Origin: Nocardia speluncae NBRC 108251
GTDB lineage: Bacteria; Actinomycetota; Actinomycetes; Mycobacteriales; Mycobacteriaceae
Length of the DNA: 64,000 nucleotides
Reading direction: 5' to 3'
Assembly: GCF_001613245.1 (NCBI RefSeq)
Contig: NZ_BDBZ01000012.1
Span: 62,001 to 126,000, forward strand
Of this stretch, positions 9,947 to 18,403 are shown one piece after another. How positions within the stretch are numbered: position 1 is the stretch's first letter; every line of letters begins with the position of its first letter. The position numbers and the translations under genes are program-made. The notes below the pieces were generated by a model. It saw nothing but the letters and a program-made list of their open reading frames with translations, had not been told where the DNA came from and ran no database searches.

Positions 9947-9975
9947 TTGATAATTCGGGTACCCGAACTTACCAT
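9947..9975 (+). promoter_or_regulatory. promoter with nested palindromic operator for the metal ABC importer
   Basis: A -35-like TTGATA (9947-9952) and a -10-like TACCAT (9970-9975) are separated by 17 bases. The spacer holds a perfect 14-base palindrome TTCGGGTACCCGAA (9954-9967). CGAACTT also occurs twice (9942-9948 and 9964-9970). A repressor bound here would block RNA polymerase; the gene content suggests a metal sensor of the DtxR/MntR or Zur type, which is inference. Confidence 0.6.
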
Positions 9976-9999
9976 TCGACTGGAAGGCGGTGGTTCGGC

Positions 10000-10917
10000 A
10001 TGCGAGTAATCTTCCGGCTCACCGCTGTGCTCGCGCTCTGCGCGACAGTGGTCGTGCTCACCGCCTGCGAGACATTCCACCTGCCTCGCAACGGGAAACC
10101 GGTGGTGGTCACCACCTTCACCGTGCTGGCCGATATCGCCGGCAATATCGCCGGCGAACACCTCGAAGTACAGTCGCTCACCAAACCCGGTTCAGAGATC
10201 CACGGCTACGATCCGACCCCCGGCGATATCAAACGTGCCGCCAAAGCCGATCTCATCCTCGACAACGGGATGAACCTGGAAGCCTGGTTCGGCCAGTTCG
10301 TCGCCGACCTCGACGCCGAGCACGTCACCGTGAGTGCCGGAGTGGCCTCGGTACCCATCACCTCCGATGCCTATGCGGGCAAACCCAACCCGCACGCCTG
10401 GATGTCACCGCTCAACGTCCAGACCTATGTCGACAATATGGTGGCCGCCTTCACCCGCCTCGCACCCGAACACGGTGCCGTGTTCCGGGCCAACGGTGAG
10501 AACTACAAACTCCGGCTGCAGCAGGTGTACGACGAACTCGTCGCCGAACTCCGCGATCTGCCGCGCCGGCAGCGGGCCCTGGTGACCTGCGAAGGCGCGT
10601 TCTCCTACCTGGCTCGCGACGCGGGCCTGTCGGAGGCCTATATATGGCCGGTCAATGCCGAACAGCAGGCCACACCGCAGCAGATCACCCGGGTGATCGA
10701 ATACGTCCGCGATAATCGGGTACCCGCGGTGTTCTGCGAATCCACCATCTCCGACGCGCCGATGCGGCGGGTCGTCGAGGCCACGGGTGCGCATTTCGGC
10801 GGCGTCCTCTATGTGGACTCACTGTCCGCGGCCGACGGCCCGGTGCCGACCTATCTGGACCTGATCCGCCACGATGCCGAAACCATCGCCGCCGCACTCA
10901 CCGGGAGCCGGTCATGA
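10000..10917 (+). CDS. metal ABC transporter substrate-binding lipoprotein (ZnuA/MntC-like, cluster A-I)
   Basis: Extracytoplasmic lipoprotein that captures a divalent metal for the importer encoded by the next two genes. 305 residues from ATG at 10000. Residues 1-23 form a lipoprotein signal ending in the lipobox LTAC. Likely metal ligands are the His of EIHGYDPTP, the His of NPHAWMSP, a Glu in VTCEGAF, and an Asp near the C-terminus (LYVDSLS), the pattern of the Mn/Zn/Fe binding family. The exact metal cannot be fixed; there is no His-rich loop of the ZnuA type, which mildly favours Mn or Fe. It overlaps the ATPase gene by four bases. Confidence 0.9.
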   Translation: MRVIFRLTAVLALCATVVVLTACETFHLPRNGKPVVVTTFTVLADIAGNIAGEHLEVQSLTKPGSEIHGYDPTPGDIKRAAKADLILDNGMNLEAWFGQFVADLDAEHVTVSAGVASVPITSDAYAGKPNPHAWMSPLNVQTYVDNMVAAFTRLAPEHGAVFRANGENYKLRLQQVYDELVAELRDLPRRQRALVTCEGAFSYLARDAGLSEAYIWPVNAEQQATPQQITRVIEYVRDNRVPAVFCESTISDAPMRRVVEATGAHFGGVLYVDSLSAADGPVPTYLDLIRHDAETIAAALTGSRS

Positions 10918-11648
10918 CAACCCCCGCGATCGACGTCGACGGCGTCACCGTCTACTACGGCGACGTGCAGGCTCTCGAAGGGGTCCGGCTGGCGGTGAAC
11001 CCGGGCCGGATATGCGCGCTGATCGGGATGAACGGCTCGGGTAAATCCACGCTGTTCAAAACGTTGATGGGCATGGTCGTCCCGGACCGCGGCACCGTTC
11101 GTATCGGTGGCGAGAAACCGGCGGTGGCACGCCGCTGCGGACTGCTCGGCTATGTACCGCAGAGCGAAGCGGTGGACTGGTCGTTCCCGCTGTCGGTACG
11201 CGATGTGGTGACCACCGGACGCTACGGCCGGATGGGTTTCACCCGGCGGGTGCGCCGCACCGACCGGGCCGCGGTGGACGAGGCCCTGGAGCGGGTCGAA
11301 CTGACCGATCTCGCGGCCCGGCAGATCGGGCAACTCTCCGGCGGCCAGCGCAAACGTGCCTTCGTGGCGCGTGGCATCGCGCAAGGCGCCCGGATCCTCC
11401 TGCTCGACGAACCGTTCGCGGGTGTGGACAAACGCTCCGAGGCGACGATCACGGGATTGCTGCGCGAACTGGCCGCCGACGGTGCGACAGTCCTGATCTC
11501 CACCCACGACCTGCACGCCCTGCCCGGACTCGCCGACGAGGCGGCGCTGCTCATGCGCCGGGTGCTGGTACACGGCAGCACCGATGAGGCGCTACAGCCG
11601 GGAAACCTCGCGCTGGCCTTCGGACTCGACGTACTGGGACAGCGGTGA
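10914..11648 (+). CDS. metal ABC transporter ATP-binding protein
   Basis: ATPase that powers the metal importer. 244 residues, start codon overlapping the upstream stop (ATGA). Walker A is at residues 38-46 (GMNGSGKST), then a Q-loop in YVPQSE, the ABC signature LSGGQ, Walker B LLLDEPFAG and the switch His in STHD. All catalytic elements are intact. Its stop overlaps the GTG start of the permease by four bases, so the three genes are co-translated. Confidence 0.95.
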   Translation: MTTPAIDVDGVTVYYGDVQALEGVRLAVNPGRICALIGMNGSGKSTLFKTLMGMVVPDRGTVRIGGEKPAVARRCGLLGYVPQSEAVDWSFPLSVRDVVTTGRYGRMGFTRRVRRTDRAAVDEALERVELTDLAARQIGQLSGGQRKRAFVARGIAQGARILLLDEPFAGVDKRSEATITGLLRELAADGATVLISTHDLHALPGLADEAALLMRRVLVHGSTDEALQPGNLALAFGLDVLGQR

Positions 11649-12562
11649 ATGTGATGGACCCGATCGAATTCCTGCTCGAACCGCTCCGATACGCCTTCAT
11701 GGTTCGTGCCCTGATCACGAGCTTGGTGGCCGCGATCGTCTGCGGCCTGCTCTCGTGCTGGCTGGTGCTCGTCGGCTGGTCCCTCATGGGGGACGCGGTT
11801 TCGCATGCCGTGCTGCCCGGGGTGGTGCTCGCGTATATCGCGGGAGTCCCGTTCGCCGTCGGCGCGGTGATCTTCGGGTTCCTGGCCGTGGCACTGATCG
11901 GCCTGGTCCGCGATACCAGCCGGGTGAAAGAAGACGCCGCCATCGGCATCGTGTTCACCACCCTGTTCGCCTTCGGCCTGGTGCTGATCTCGGTGACACC
12001 CAGCGATACCGACCTCAACCACATCATCTTCGGCAATATCCTCGGTGTCGGACCGGACGAGTTGGTGCAGATCGCCGTACTGGCCGCATTCGTCTTCGTG
12101 GTTCTCGTCCTCAAACGACGCGATTTCACCTTGTACGCCTTCGACCGCGTCCACGCCTACGCGATCGGCCTGAACCCGCGCGTACTCGGCGCCACACTGC
12201 TCGGCCTGCTCGCGCTGACAGCGGTTGTGGCGCTGCAGGCCGTCGGAGTGGTTCTGGTAGTGGCCATGCTGATCATCCCGGGCGCCACCGCCTACCTGCT
12301 CACCGATCGTTTCGGCCGGATGCTGGTGCTGGCCCCGGCCATCTCGGCGATCTGTGCCCTCACCGGCCTCTACGTCAGCTACTACGCCGATACCGCGCCC
12401 GGGGCGACCATGGTCCTCGCGCAAGGTGCGGTGTTCACCCTGGTTTATCTGTTCGCACCCCGGCAGGGGCTCATCGGATCCCGCCTGGTTGTCGCGCGAC
12501 GCCGTGCTCGCGACAGCAGTACGCCGGCGGTCGCCGAGGACACATCTGGCCGACCTGGTTGA
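11645..12562 (+). CDS. metal ABC transporter permease (ZnuB/MntB family)
   Basis: Integral membrane channel of the importer. 305 residues from GTG at 11645 (GTGA overlap with the ATPase stop). Eight or more hydrophobic segments can be seen, with the family-typical GDAVSHAVLPGVVLAY near residue 50 and a late MLIIPGATAYL stretch. The C-terminal 30 residues are hydrophilic and Arg-rich. It ends the operon; no local terminator was clear in the 245 bp before the convergent radC. Confidence 0.94.
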   Translation: MNVMDPIEFLLEPLRYAFMVRALITSLVAAIVCGLLSCWLVLVGWSLMGDAVSHAVLPGVVLAYIAGVPFAVGAVIFGFLAVALIGLVRDTSRVKEDAAIGIVFTTLFAFGLVLISVTPSDTDLNHIIFGNILGVGPDELVQIAVLAAFVFVVLVLKRRDFTLYAFDRVHAYAIGLNPRVLGATLLGLLALTAVVALQAVGVVLVVAMLIIPGATAYLLTDRFGRMLVLAPAISAICALTGLYVSYYADTAPGATMVLAQGAVFTLVYLFAPRQGLIGSRLVVARRRARDSSTPAVAEDTSGRPG

Positions 12563-12807
12563 ACACAAGCGACCCGTCTCCGGAGCCGGCCTTCAGCGGG
12601 CCGTGACGGGCCCACGTGACGGGTCGTGCGTAGTGCGGCCCCTGCCAGGTGCTGCGGTTGTCGACCGCTCGGTACGTCGCCGATATCGCATACGCTCCCG
12701 ATCCGGTGGTCGTGCAGTACATAGGCCGGGCGGGATTACCGCGCCGAGTATCGATTTGGACATCTGCGGAGCGAATGAACTGACCCCGCCGGGCATCCCC
12801 GCAGGGG

Positions 12808-13491
12808 TCACATATCCGGCTCCTCGAGCGGCGCGGCGCGGCGCCACTGCTCGCCGGCGAGCACCACATGGTCCAGGAAGCGTAGGCCGACGGTATGCGC
12901 CGCGGCGACGAGCACGCTACTGGCTCGCCGGTCGTCGAGACTGGGGGAGGGGTCGCCGGAGGGGTGGTTGTGGACAAGGGCGAACGCGCGACCGTCATTC
13001 CGGAGCACGGTATTGAGGATTTCGCGTACGGGCACCGCCACCTCGTCGATCGCGCCCTCGGCTACGAATACCGACCGCCGCAGTCGATTGCGCGTATCGC
13101 AGACCAGCACCAGCAGACGCTCGACCCGCGCCCCGGCGAACAGGGGAGCGGCCGCCAGCGCAACATCCTCGGCGCGTAACACCGGTGCCGCGGGTGCCGG
13201 GCCGCCGCGGGCGCGCGCGGCGAGCTGGAAGGCGGCGATGATCGCGGCGGCCTTGGCGGTGCCCACACCGGCGAGGCGGGCCAGCTCCTCGGGACGCGCC
13301 GAGGACAAACCGGAGACTCCGCCGAATTCGGTGAGTAGACCGAATGCCAGTTCCACCGCGCTCGCACCGCGTCTGCCCTGACCGAGCAGCAGCGCCAGTA
13401 GTTCGCCGTCACTCAGGGCCTGTGGGCCCAGTGCATACAACCGCTCGCGTGGACGCTGGGTGACGGGCAGATCGCTGATCGGTACCGACAT
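12808..13491 (-). CDS. radC: RadC family JAB/MPN-domain protein
   Basis: A JAB1/MPN+ metallo-domain protein; despite the name its molecular role is unsettled. 227 residues from ATG at 13491. An N-terminal helix-hairpin-helix region lies at about residues 20-90, and the zinc motif HNHPSGDPSPSLDD near residue 175 is complete. It stands alone, convergent with the metal permease and downstream of a VapB-like gene on the same strand. No mobile-element context is seen around it. It is not part of the M. tuberculosis gene order remembered for this region. Confidence 0.9.
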   Translation of the reverse strand: MSVPISDLPVTQRPRERLYALGPQALSDGELLALLLGQGRRGASAVELAFGLLTEFGGVSGLSSARPEELARLAGVGTAKAAAIIAAFQLAARARGGPAPAAPVLRAEDVALAAAPLFAGARVERLLVLVCDTRNRLRRSVFVAEGAIDEVAVPVREILNTVLRNDGRAFALVHNHPSGDPSPSLDDRRASSVLVAAAHTVGLRFLDHVVLAGEQWRRAAPLEEPDM

Positions 13492-13562
13492 GATTCCCCC
13501 TCCGGACTCCGTATGCCCGGATCATGCCAACGGGTACCGACAGGTACGCGCTGTACGTGCCG

Positions 13563-13760
13563 TCAGCCGTCGACGATCGCGAGCTGCGGTGATCGGTTCA
13601 GCGCCGACGCGGCCAGCCGCTCGAAATGCCGGAGCTGTCGTTCATGGACCACGATCCGGCGCAGCGCCTCGTGAATCGTGGCCTTGTCGGTCCCCGTGCC
13701 CATGATTGCGCCGGCGGCCGCCAGCAGATCCTGATCCAGATCGATCCGCACTGTCGGCAT
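13563..13760 (-). CDS. VapB-like antitoxin without an adjacent toxin
   Basis: 65 residues from ATG at 13760, with AGGAGG four bases upstream; the longer frame to 13850 is spurious. The start MPTVRIDLDQDLL and the following helices match the VapB antitoxin family (DNA-binding N-terminus, toxin-neutralising C-terminus). Normally a PIN-domain VapC gene follows immediately, but only 71 non-coding bases separate the stop from radC, and upstream lies non-coding DNA. So it is an orphan here, perhaps a free regulator or a relic. Confidence 0.8.
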   Translation of the reverse strand: MPTVRIDLDQDLLAAAGAIMGTGTDKATIHEALRRIVVHERQLRHFERLAASALNRSPQLAIVDG

Positions 13761-13959
13761 GCGTCCTCCTTCATACATCTGCCCTGCTACCGCGGTGCGG
13801 CCGTCCCCGTCCGGAAAGGCGCCGGCCGGGGCTGCGCGACGACAAAACACCGCTGGCCAGACAGTTTGCCCAGTCCGTGCCGGTTTATCGACAGAATGAG
13901 CCGTCGCGTGTCCACATCGAGACCTACCGCTGCGCGAACCGTGTGCCGACCGGGCGGGT

Positions 13960-15219
13960 TCAGCGCGGAGTCAGCCGGGATTCGAAATTGCGTTCCAGCT
14001 CACGCCACGCCCGGGCCTCGGAATCGAACGGCGGATTGGGTGCCATCCGGGTCGGGTCCGGGTTCAGCAGATAGGAGACATACCAGCCGAGCGGAGTCGA
14101 TTTCGCCAGGGCCTGTTCCACCGCATCGTCCTCGGCGTAATCGGCGGCGTCGGTGAACAACTCCAGCACCAGATCCAGTTGCTCGGTATCCACCGCCTCG
14201 GGGCCCTCGGCCAGATCGTCGGCCAGGCCGGGCAGAACGTAGACGTTCTCCTCGGTGACCTCGACCTCCAGCGACCCGTCCACCGCGGCGGTCTGCACTT
14301 CGGCGAAGGTACTCACCCGGGCCAGATCGTGTTCGTGGTCGTCGGCGAGGTAGCGGGCAAGGGCGCGTTCGCTACCGAATACGGAAACCGACTTCCTGGC
14401 CCCGAGGAAAATCGGCTCGTCGTCGAGGTAGCAGCGCAACGTGAAGTATTCCGAATCCGAGGTGACGATCTTGACCGGGTCGATCCCGACTTCCTCCCAG
14501 AACGTGAGGTCGTCGTCCTCTTCTTCCTCTTCGTCGTCGTCGGCATTCAGGTCGACCGGTTCGATATCACTGTCGTCGTCGGTATCGGCGACATCGTCGG
14601 CGTCGACCTCGTTCTCTTCGGCGGCCAGCAATTCCGCTTCGGCCAGGGCTACCGCTTCGGCGTCCACAGCCGGGGCACGCACCACCGAATCGATCGAATC
14701 CAGCACATCGTCCCAGCTCTTGGCCACTGCGGCGCCGATCTGATCCCAGATTTCCAGGCCCTCGCGGCCCGCGAACATACCCGTGCCGCCGGCCAGCGCG
14801 CCGAGTGCGGGATGGGTGGCGAAAAACTTCGTCACCGTCTCGAGCTCGCAGACCTCGCCGATATTGCGGACCATGGCGAGCGTGTCCTCGAGCTCGGCGA
14901 CGGTCTCCACATCCGGATCACCGGCGGCCAGCTCCGGGACTCCGACCAGGTCGAACGAGTAGTTGTCCTCGGGCTCCAGTTCCGCCGCCGATAGGCCGGC
15001 GACGACCTTCCAAGCCGGATGGTCGACCAGATCGTTATCGGAATCGGTCCGGATGAAGGCCGCCAGTTCGGCCACGGACTCGAAGCCGTACAGGGTGTCC
15101 TCGTGTCCTAGGAACGCTTCCCACTCGTCATCCCCGTCACGCCAGCGCGGTGCCCAGAGGGTGACGAGATCGCCGTCGGTCAGACCGAGCTCGATCGGGA
15201 CGATGTCTCCAGAAGCCAT
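13960..15219 (-). CDS. conserved actinobacterial acidic protein, Rv3311-like
   Basis: 419 residues from ATG at 15219 (MASGDIVPIEL); the frame to 15345 is non-coding. Length and location match M. tuberculosis Rv3311, a conserved protein of unknown role; some genomes label such proteins 'primosomal protein', without support that I can see. A very acidic segment at about residues 225-255 contains runs of Asp and Glu, and separates two folded halves that both include FxxEVGxDP or VDHPAWK type stretches. No signal peptide or membrane helix. Cytoplasmic; function not assignable. Confidence 0.85.
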   Translation of the reverse strand: MASGDIVPIELGLTDGDLVTLWAPRWRDGDDEWEAFLGHEDTLYGFESVAELAAFIRTDSDNDLVDHPAWKVVAGLSAAELEPEDNYSFDLVGVPELAAGDPDVETVAELEDTLAMVRNIGEVCELETVTKFFATHPALGALAGGTGMFAGREGLEIWDQIGAAVAKSWDDVLDSIDSVVRAPAVDAEAVALAEAELLAAEENEVDADDVADTDDDSDIEPVDLNADDDEEEEEDDDLTFWEEVGIDPVKIVTSDSEYFTLRCYLDDEPIFLGARKSVSVFGSERALARYLADDHEHDLARVSTFAEVQTAAVDGSLEVEVTEENVYVLPGLADDLAEGPEAVDTEQLDLVLELFTDAADYAEDDAVEQALAKSTPLGWYVSYLLNPDPTRMAPNPPFDSEARAWRELERNFESRLTPR

Positions 15220-15393
15220 ACGCGGAAGCCTAATAGGTAGAGCAGGGCCGAGCCCACCCCTGGGCCGACCACAGCCGGAGCGGACGATGGACGAACCCCG
15301 TGCGGTGCACGACCGGAGCATACGCCGAGGTGTCTCCGATGGCACTGTGTGCTCGCCGCGACACCCGCGTAACGCGCCCGCGACCGGCCGTGA

Positions 15394-15732
15394 TCAGGCG
15401 TTACCGGGATATCCTCCGGCCGGTTGTGCATCCGCCGGCGCGAACGATTCGTTCAGCGCGGCAACGACCTCCGAGCGTCGGCCACCGGCATCTTCGGCGG
15501 CCTGACGGCAGGCCGAGAGGATCAACTGTGCGGCTTCGGCGGGTGGAAGTGAGGTGACCCCCTCGGTGAGTTGCAAACCCACCAGTGCCCCGTCGCTGTC
15601 GATCTCTGCGCTCACCAGCCCGTCTTCGCTGGTGAACCGGCCCCGGATCTGTTTCAGCCCGTACAGCGCCGCTTCGAGCGCCTCCAGTTTCTGAGTGGCC
15701 CCCGCGACCAGGGCGTCCATTTCCGCGCTCAT
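15394..15732 (-). CDS. YbaB/EbfC family DNA-binding protein
   Basis: 112 residues from ATG at 15732, with GGAGG eight bases upstream. An N-terminal helix (about 1-30), a beta segment GRFTSEDGLVSAEIDSDG and a long C-terminal helix give the YbaB nucleoid-associated fold. In actinobacteria, paralogues of this family are often found inside type-VII-secretion-related clusters rather than beside recR. Here it is last in a minus-strand run of four genes that begins with an EspC-like protein. Confidence 0.82.
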   Translation of the reverse strand: MSAEMDALVAGATQKLEALEAALYGLKQIRGRFTSEDGLVSAEIDSDGALVGLQLTEGVTSLPPAEAAQLILSACRQAAEDAGGRRSEVVAALNESFAPADAQPAGGYPGNA

Positions 15733-15802
15733 GCTCCATCCCTCCTGGATCCCCGTGGTGGCGCGCCGTGGTGATACCGCGCAACCGGCAATTCGCGGCG
15801 GC

Positions 15803-16153
15803 TCATACCGGCCGCATCCAGCTCGTCGGCCCGGTGTCGGCGTCGTCCATCCGATCCAGTTCGTCGACCGCCTGCTGCCGGGTCGGCAACCCCAGCCGGT
15901 CCAGAATCTCCGCCGGCATTCCGTTCTCGGCCAGTAGTTCCCGGCGTTTCGCCTTGGCCGCGATCGTCGAACGTTTGGTCAGCCGCAGGATCTCGTCGGC
16001 GAGTGCCTGTGCACCGTAACGGTATTCGCTGCGTTCGAATTTGATCTCCACCGGCATACCCTGGTCGGTGGCTCGTACCGACAGTGTGCCGGAACGATTC
16101 CTGCTCCCGGCCACGGTGACGTTCGGTATCTCCGGAACCTGCTGCTCACTCAT
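15803..16153 (-). CDS. hypothetical protein in the EspC-P60-YbaB group
   Basis: 116 residues from ATG at 16153. Not firmly recognised. A beta-rich middle (SGTLSVRATDQG) followed by a helix rich in Ala and Leu and a basic KAKRRELL segment faintly resembles the YbaB layout, so it may be a divergent relative of its downstream neighbour. No signal peptide. The 56-bp spacing from the NlpC/P60 gene and 70-bp spacing to YbaB indicate co-transcription. Confidence 0.7.
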   Translation of the reverse strand: MSEQQVPEIPNVTVAGSRNRSGTLSVRATDQGMPVEIKFERSEYRYGAQALADEILRLTKRSTIAAKAKRRELLAENGMPAEILDRLGLPTRQQAVDELDRMDDADTGPTSWMRPV

Positions 16154-16209
16154 ACTTCTGTCCAGTCGTCATGATCGGATATCCGCCCATCGTGGGGCAG
16201 CCTGGCTAC

Positions 16210-17304
16210 TCATTCCGTCGGCCGGTAGAACCCGTAGAACTCCATCCCGCTGTTTTCGGTGCGGATGGAACCGACTTGTACCGGATCGCCGGCTTCGACG
16301 AGCTGACCGTTGCCGACCACCATGGCAACATGGCCGTCCCAGACCGCCAGATCCCCGGGCATCAGATCGCCGGGGGAGACGGGGGTGGCGCCGTTGGCCT
16401 GCTCGTGGGCGAGGCGCGGGATCTCCATCCCGGCTTCGCCGTAGGCGTATTTCGTCAGGCCGCTGCAATCCAGACCGGCGCCCGGCGTGTTACCGCCCCA
16501 TACATAGGGGGTGCCGACGCAGCCGAGTGCGGATTTCACCGCGGTGGCGGCCTTTTCGTTCGGCGCCTCCACGACACTGCCGTCGGGCAGGGTGATCTTG
16601 ACGCCCTCACCGGACGCGGTGCCGGTGGAACTGGTCGTCCTACCCGGTGTTCCGGCACTCGTCGTGGTGGTGCTGCCGCTGGTGCTCGACATCGCGGTGC
16701 TCATCATCGTGCCGGCCACCCCGGCGACGTTGCTGAGGCCGGAGGTCACCGTGGAGATCGCCTGGCCGGTCACCGGTGCGGTGTTCGCGGCCGACGGAGT
16801 GGGCGGCGGTGGGGCGAGTTCGTTCATGGAGGCCGTCTGGGTCTGCAGGTCGTTCTGTACCCGCCCCACGACCCCCAGTGCCTGACCCAGATGATCGATC
16901 GCGGACCCGACCAGCACCGTCAGCCCGGCCGGAGTGCCCAGCGTGGGGGCCATGGCGGTGGCGTTGTTCACGAACGATTGGGCGATGACGGTGAGATCCT
17001 TGTTGCCGGTTTCGACATGAGCCGCCGCCTGACCCATCACCGTGGCCATCTCGTTGCCGCGGTCGGAGATACTCGCGGCGGAGGTCTGCACCCGCAATGC
17101 CTTGGAGGTCGCGGCGTCGGCGCCGGTACCGTCCCAGGCGGTGTTCATCAGATTGATGCCCGTACGGCCGAGTGAATGCACCTGATCGATCGCGGTGGAC
17201 GCCGCCCGCAACGAATCACCCGGGCCACCGGTGCCGAGCACGCCGGTGCCGAAACTGGCCAGCAGGTCGAGGATCGGTTTGGCCAGTGCGCTGATATCGA
17301 TCAC
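16210..17304 (-). CDS. NlpC/P60 peptidoglycan hydrolase with WXG-like N-terminal domain
   Basis: 364 residues from GTG at 17304, three bases after the EspC-like stop. Residues 1-160 are helical with a WDG motif at 57-59, resembling WXG100/EspA-type secretion domains; residues 163-235 are a Ser/Thr/Pro-rich linker; residues 236-364 form the NlpC/P60 (C40) domain with catalytic C280, H325 and probably E337. No classical Sec signal is present, so export through a type VII system is the natural inference. It likely cuts D-Glu-mesoDAP peptide bonds in the wall. The stop at 16210 ends the P60 fold normally. Confidence 0.9.
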   Translation of the reverse strand: MIDISALAKPILDLLASFGTGVLGTGGPGDSLRAASTAIDQVHSLGRTGINLMNTAWDGTGADAATSKALRVQTSAASISDRGNEMATVMGQAAAHVETGNKDLTVIAQSFVNNATAMAPTLGTPAGLTVLVGSAIDHLGQALGVVGRVQNDLQTQTASMNELAPPPPTPSAANTAPVTGQAISTVTSGLSNVAGVAGTMMSTAMSSTSGSTTTTSAGTPGRTTSSTGTASGEGVKITLPDGSVVEAPNEKAATAVKSALGCVGTPYVWGGNTPGAGLDCSGLTKYAYGEAGMEIPRLAHEQANGATPVSPGDLMPGDLAVWDGHVAMVVGNGQLVEAGDPVQVGSIRTENSGMEFYGFYRPTE

Positions 17305-17307
17305 CGG

Positions 17308-17622
17308 TCACTCCCCGGCGGCACCGCGCAGGGCGGCCGCATTGCTGGTATCGGCCTCGGCGTAACTCACGGCGGCCACGCCCGCCGCTCCGCTCATCGT
17401 GCCCAGTACGGCGGACAATTGGCCGATCGTCGCGGTATGACCGGCGTGTGCGGCGGCATAGGCGGCCAGGAAATCACCGCCGACCAGACCGAAGATCGGC
17501 CCCAGGATCCCGGGCGCGGCGCCCGAGGTACCGGCCCCTGCCGCCACGAGTTCGGAGGCCATCACCCCGGTAGTGGTGCCGTAGGCCGCGATGCCTTCGG
17601 CATCGGCTGAGATGTTCACCAT
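17308..17622 (-). CDS. EspC-like type VII secretion-associated protein
   Basis: 104 residues from ATG at 17622 ([10 protein letters not shown]), preceded by GGGGG about nine bases upstream; the ATG at 17637 has no ribosome site. The pattern of a short N-terminal strand, a helix, a Gly-rich turn with [12 protein letters not shown] and a second long helix ending in YAEAD matches the ESX-1 EspC family (small secreted partner proteins). It is translated just ahead of the WDG/NlpC-P60 protein, as EspC-EspA pairs are. No ESX core genes are in the window. Confidence 0.78.
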   Translation of the reverse strand: MVNISADAEGIAAYGTTTGVMASELVAAGAGTSGAAPGILGPIFGLVGGDFLAAYAAAHAGHTATIGQLSAVLGTMSGAAGVAAVSYAEADTSNAAALRGAAGE

Positions 17623-17773
17623 CAGAGGTTCCCCCATCGACTTCGTTAACGGGCAGAGTATGTCATCTACCGGATTCGACGCACCGGCTTCCCGCTCGGT
17701 TCCATCGAAAATCGAAATCCGGAAATCCCCGGCGCGGCCGCGGCGCGCGCGGGTTCGACCTTATCGTTCCCTC

Positions 17774-18397
17774 ATGCGTACGCACACCCTGGACCATCCG
17801 CTCGTGGCGAGCCTGCTGACCACACTCCGCGACGAACGCACCCCCGGCTCGGCCTTCCGGGCCGCGCTGCGCGACCTGTCCGGACTACTGGTGTACGAGG
17901 CGCTGCGCGATGCGCAGGTCGAGTACTACGACATCGACACTCCGGTCACCGCGACCCGCGGTGTGCGCCTGGCCCGCCCGCCGCTGCTGGTGCCCGTGCT
18001 GCGGGCCGGGCTCGGCATGGTGGAGGCGGCCACGAATCTGATCCCGCAATCGAAAGTGGGGTTCGTCGGGGTCGCCCGTGACGAACGGACGCACCGGCCC
18101 GTGCCCTATCTGGAATCGCTGCCCGAGGATCTGTCCACGACACCGGTCATGGTGCTGGACCCGATGCTGGCGACGGGCGGCTCCATGGTGCACACGCTGC
18201 GATTGCTGGCCGGGCGCGGGGCCGCGGATATCACCGCGGTGTGCGTGGTCTCGGCGCCGGAAGGGATCGCGGCGCTGGCCGGTTCGGGACTGCCCGTCCG
18301 GCTGGTGACCGCGGTGATCGACGACCGGCTCGACGACGAAGCGTTCATCGTGCCCGGCCTGGGTGACGCCGGGGACCGGCAGTACGGCCCGCGGTAA
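17774..18397 (+). CDS. upp: uracil phosphoribosyltransferase
   Basis: Makes UMP from uracil and PRPP in the cytoplasm. 207 residues from ATG at 17774 (MRTHTLDHP), the normal length. The PRPP loop is [14 protein letters not shown] near residue 123, and the uracil-binding [11 protein letters not shown] is at the C-terminus. It is convergent with pmmB, only six bases between the two stops, and divergent from the EspC-like gene. It recycles the uracil made by pyrimidine-nucleoside phosphorylase. Confidence 0.96.
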   Translation: MRTHTLDHPLVASLLTTLRDERTPGSAFRAALRDLSGLLVYEALRDAQVEYYDIDTPVTATRGVRLARPPLLVPVLRAGLGMVEAATNLIPQSKVGFVGVARDERTHRPVPYLESLPEDLSTTPVMVLDPMLATGGSMVHTLRLLAGRGAADITAVCVVSAPEGIAALAGSGLPVRLVTAVIDDRLDDEAFIVPGLGDAGDRQYGPR

Positions 18398-18403
18398 GCG
18401 CGA

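Noticed and set aside
12471..12998. 175-codon minus-strand frame between the metal permease and radC
   Set aside because: The segment SGAYAISATYRAVDN looked protein-like, but the frame overlaps both neighbours antisense and has no clear start; only about 60 codons are free.
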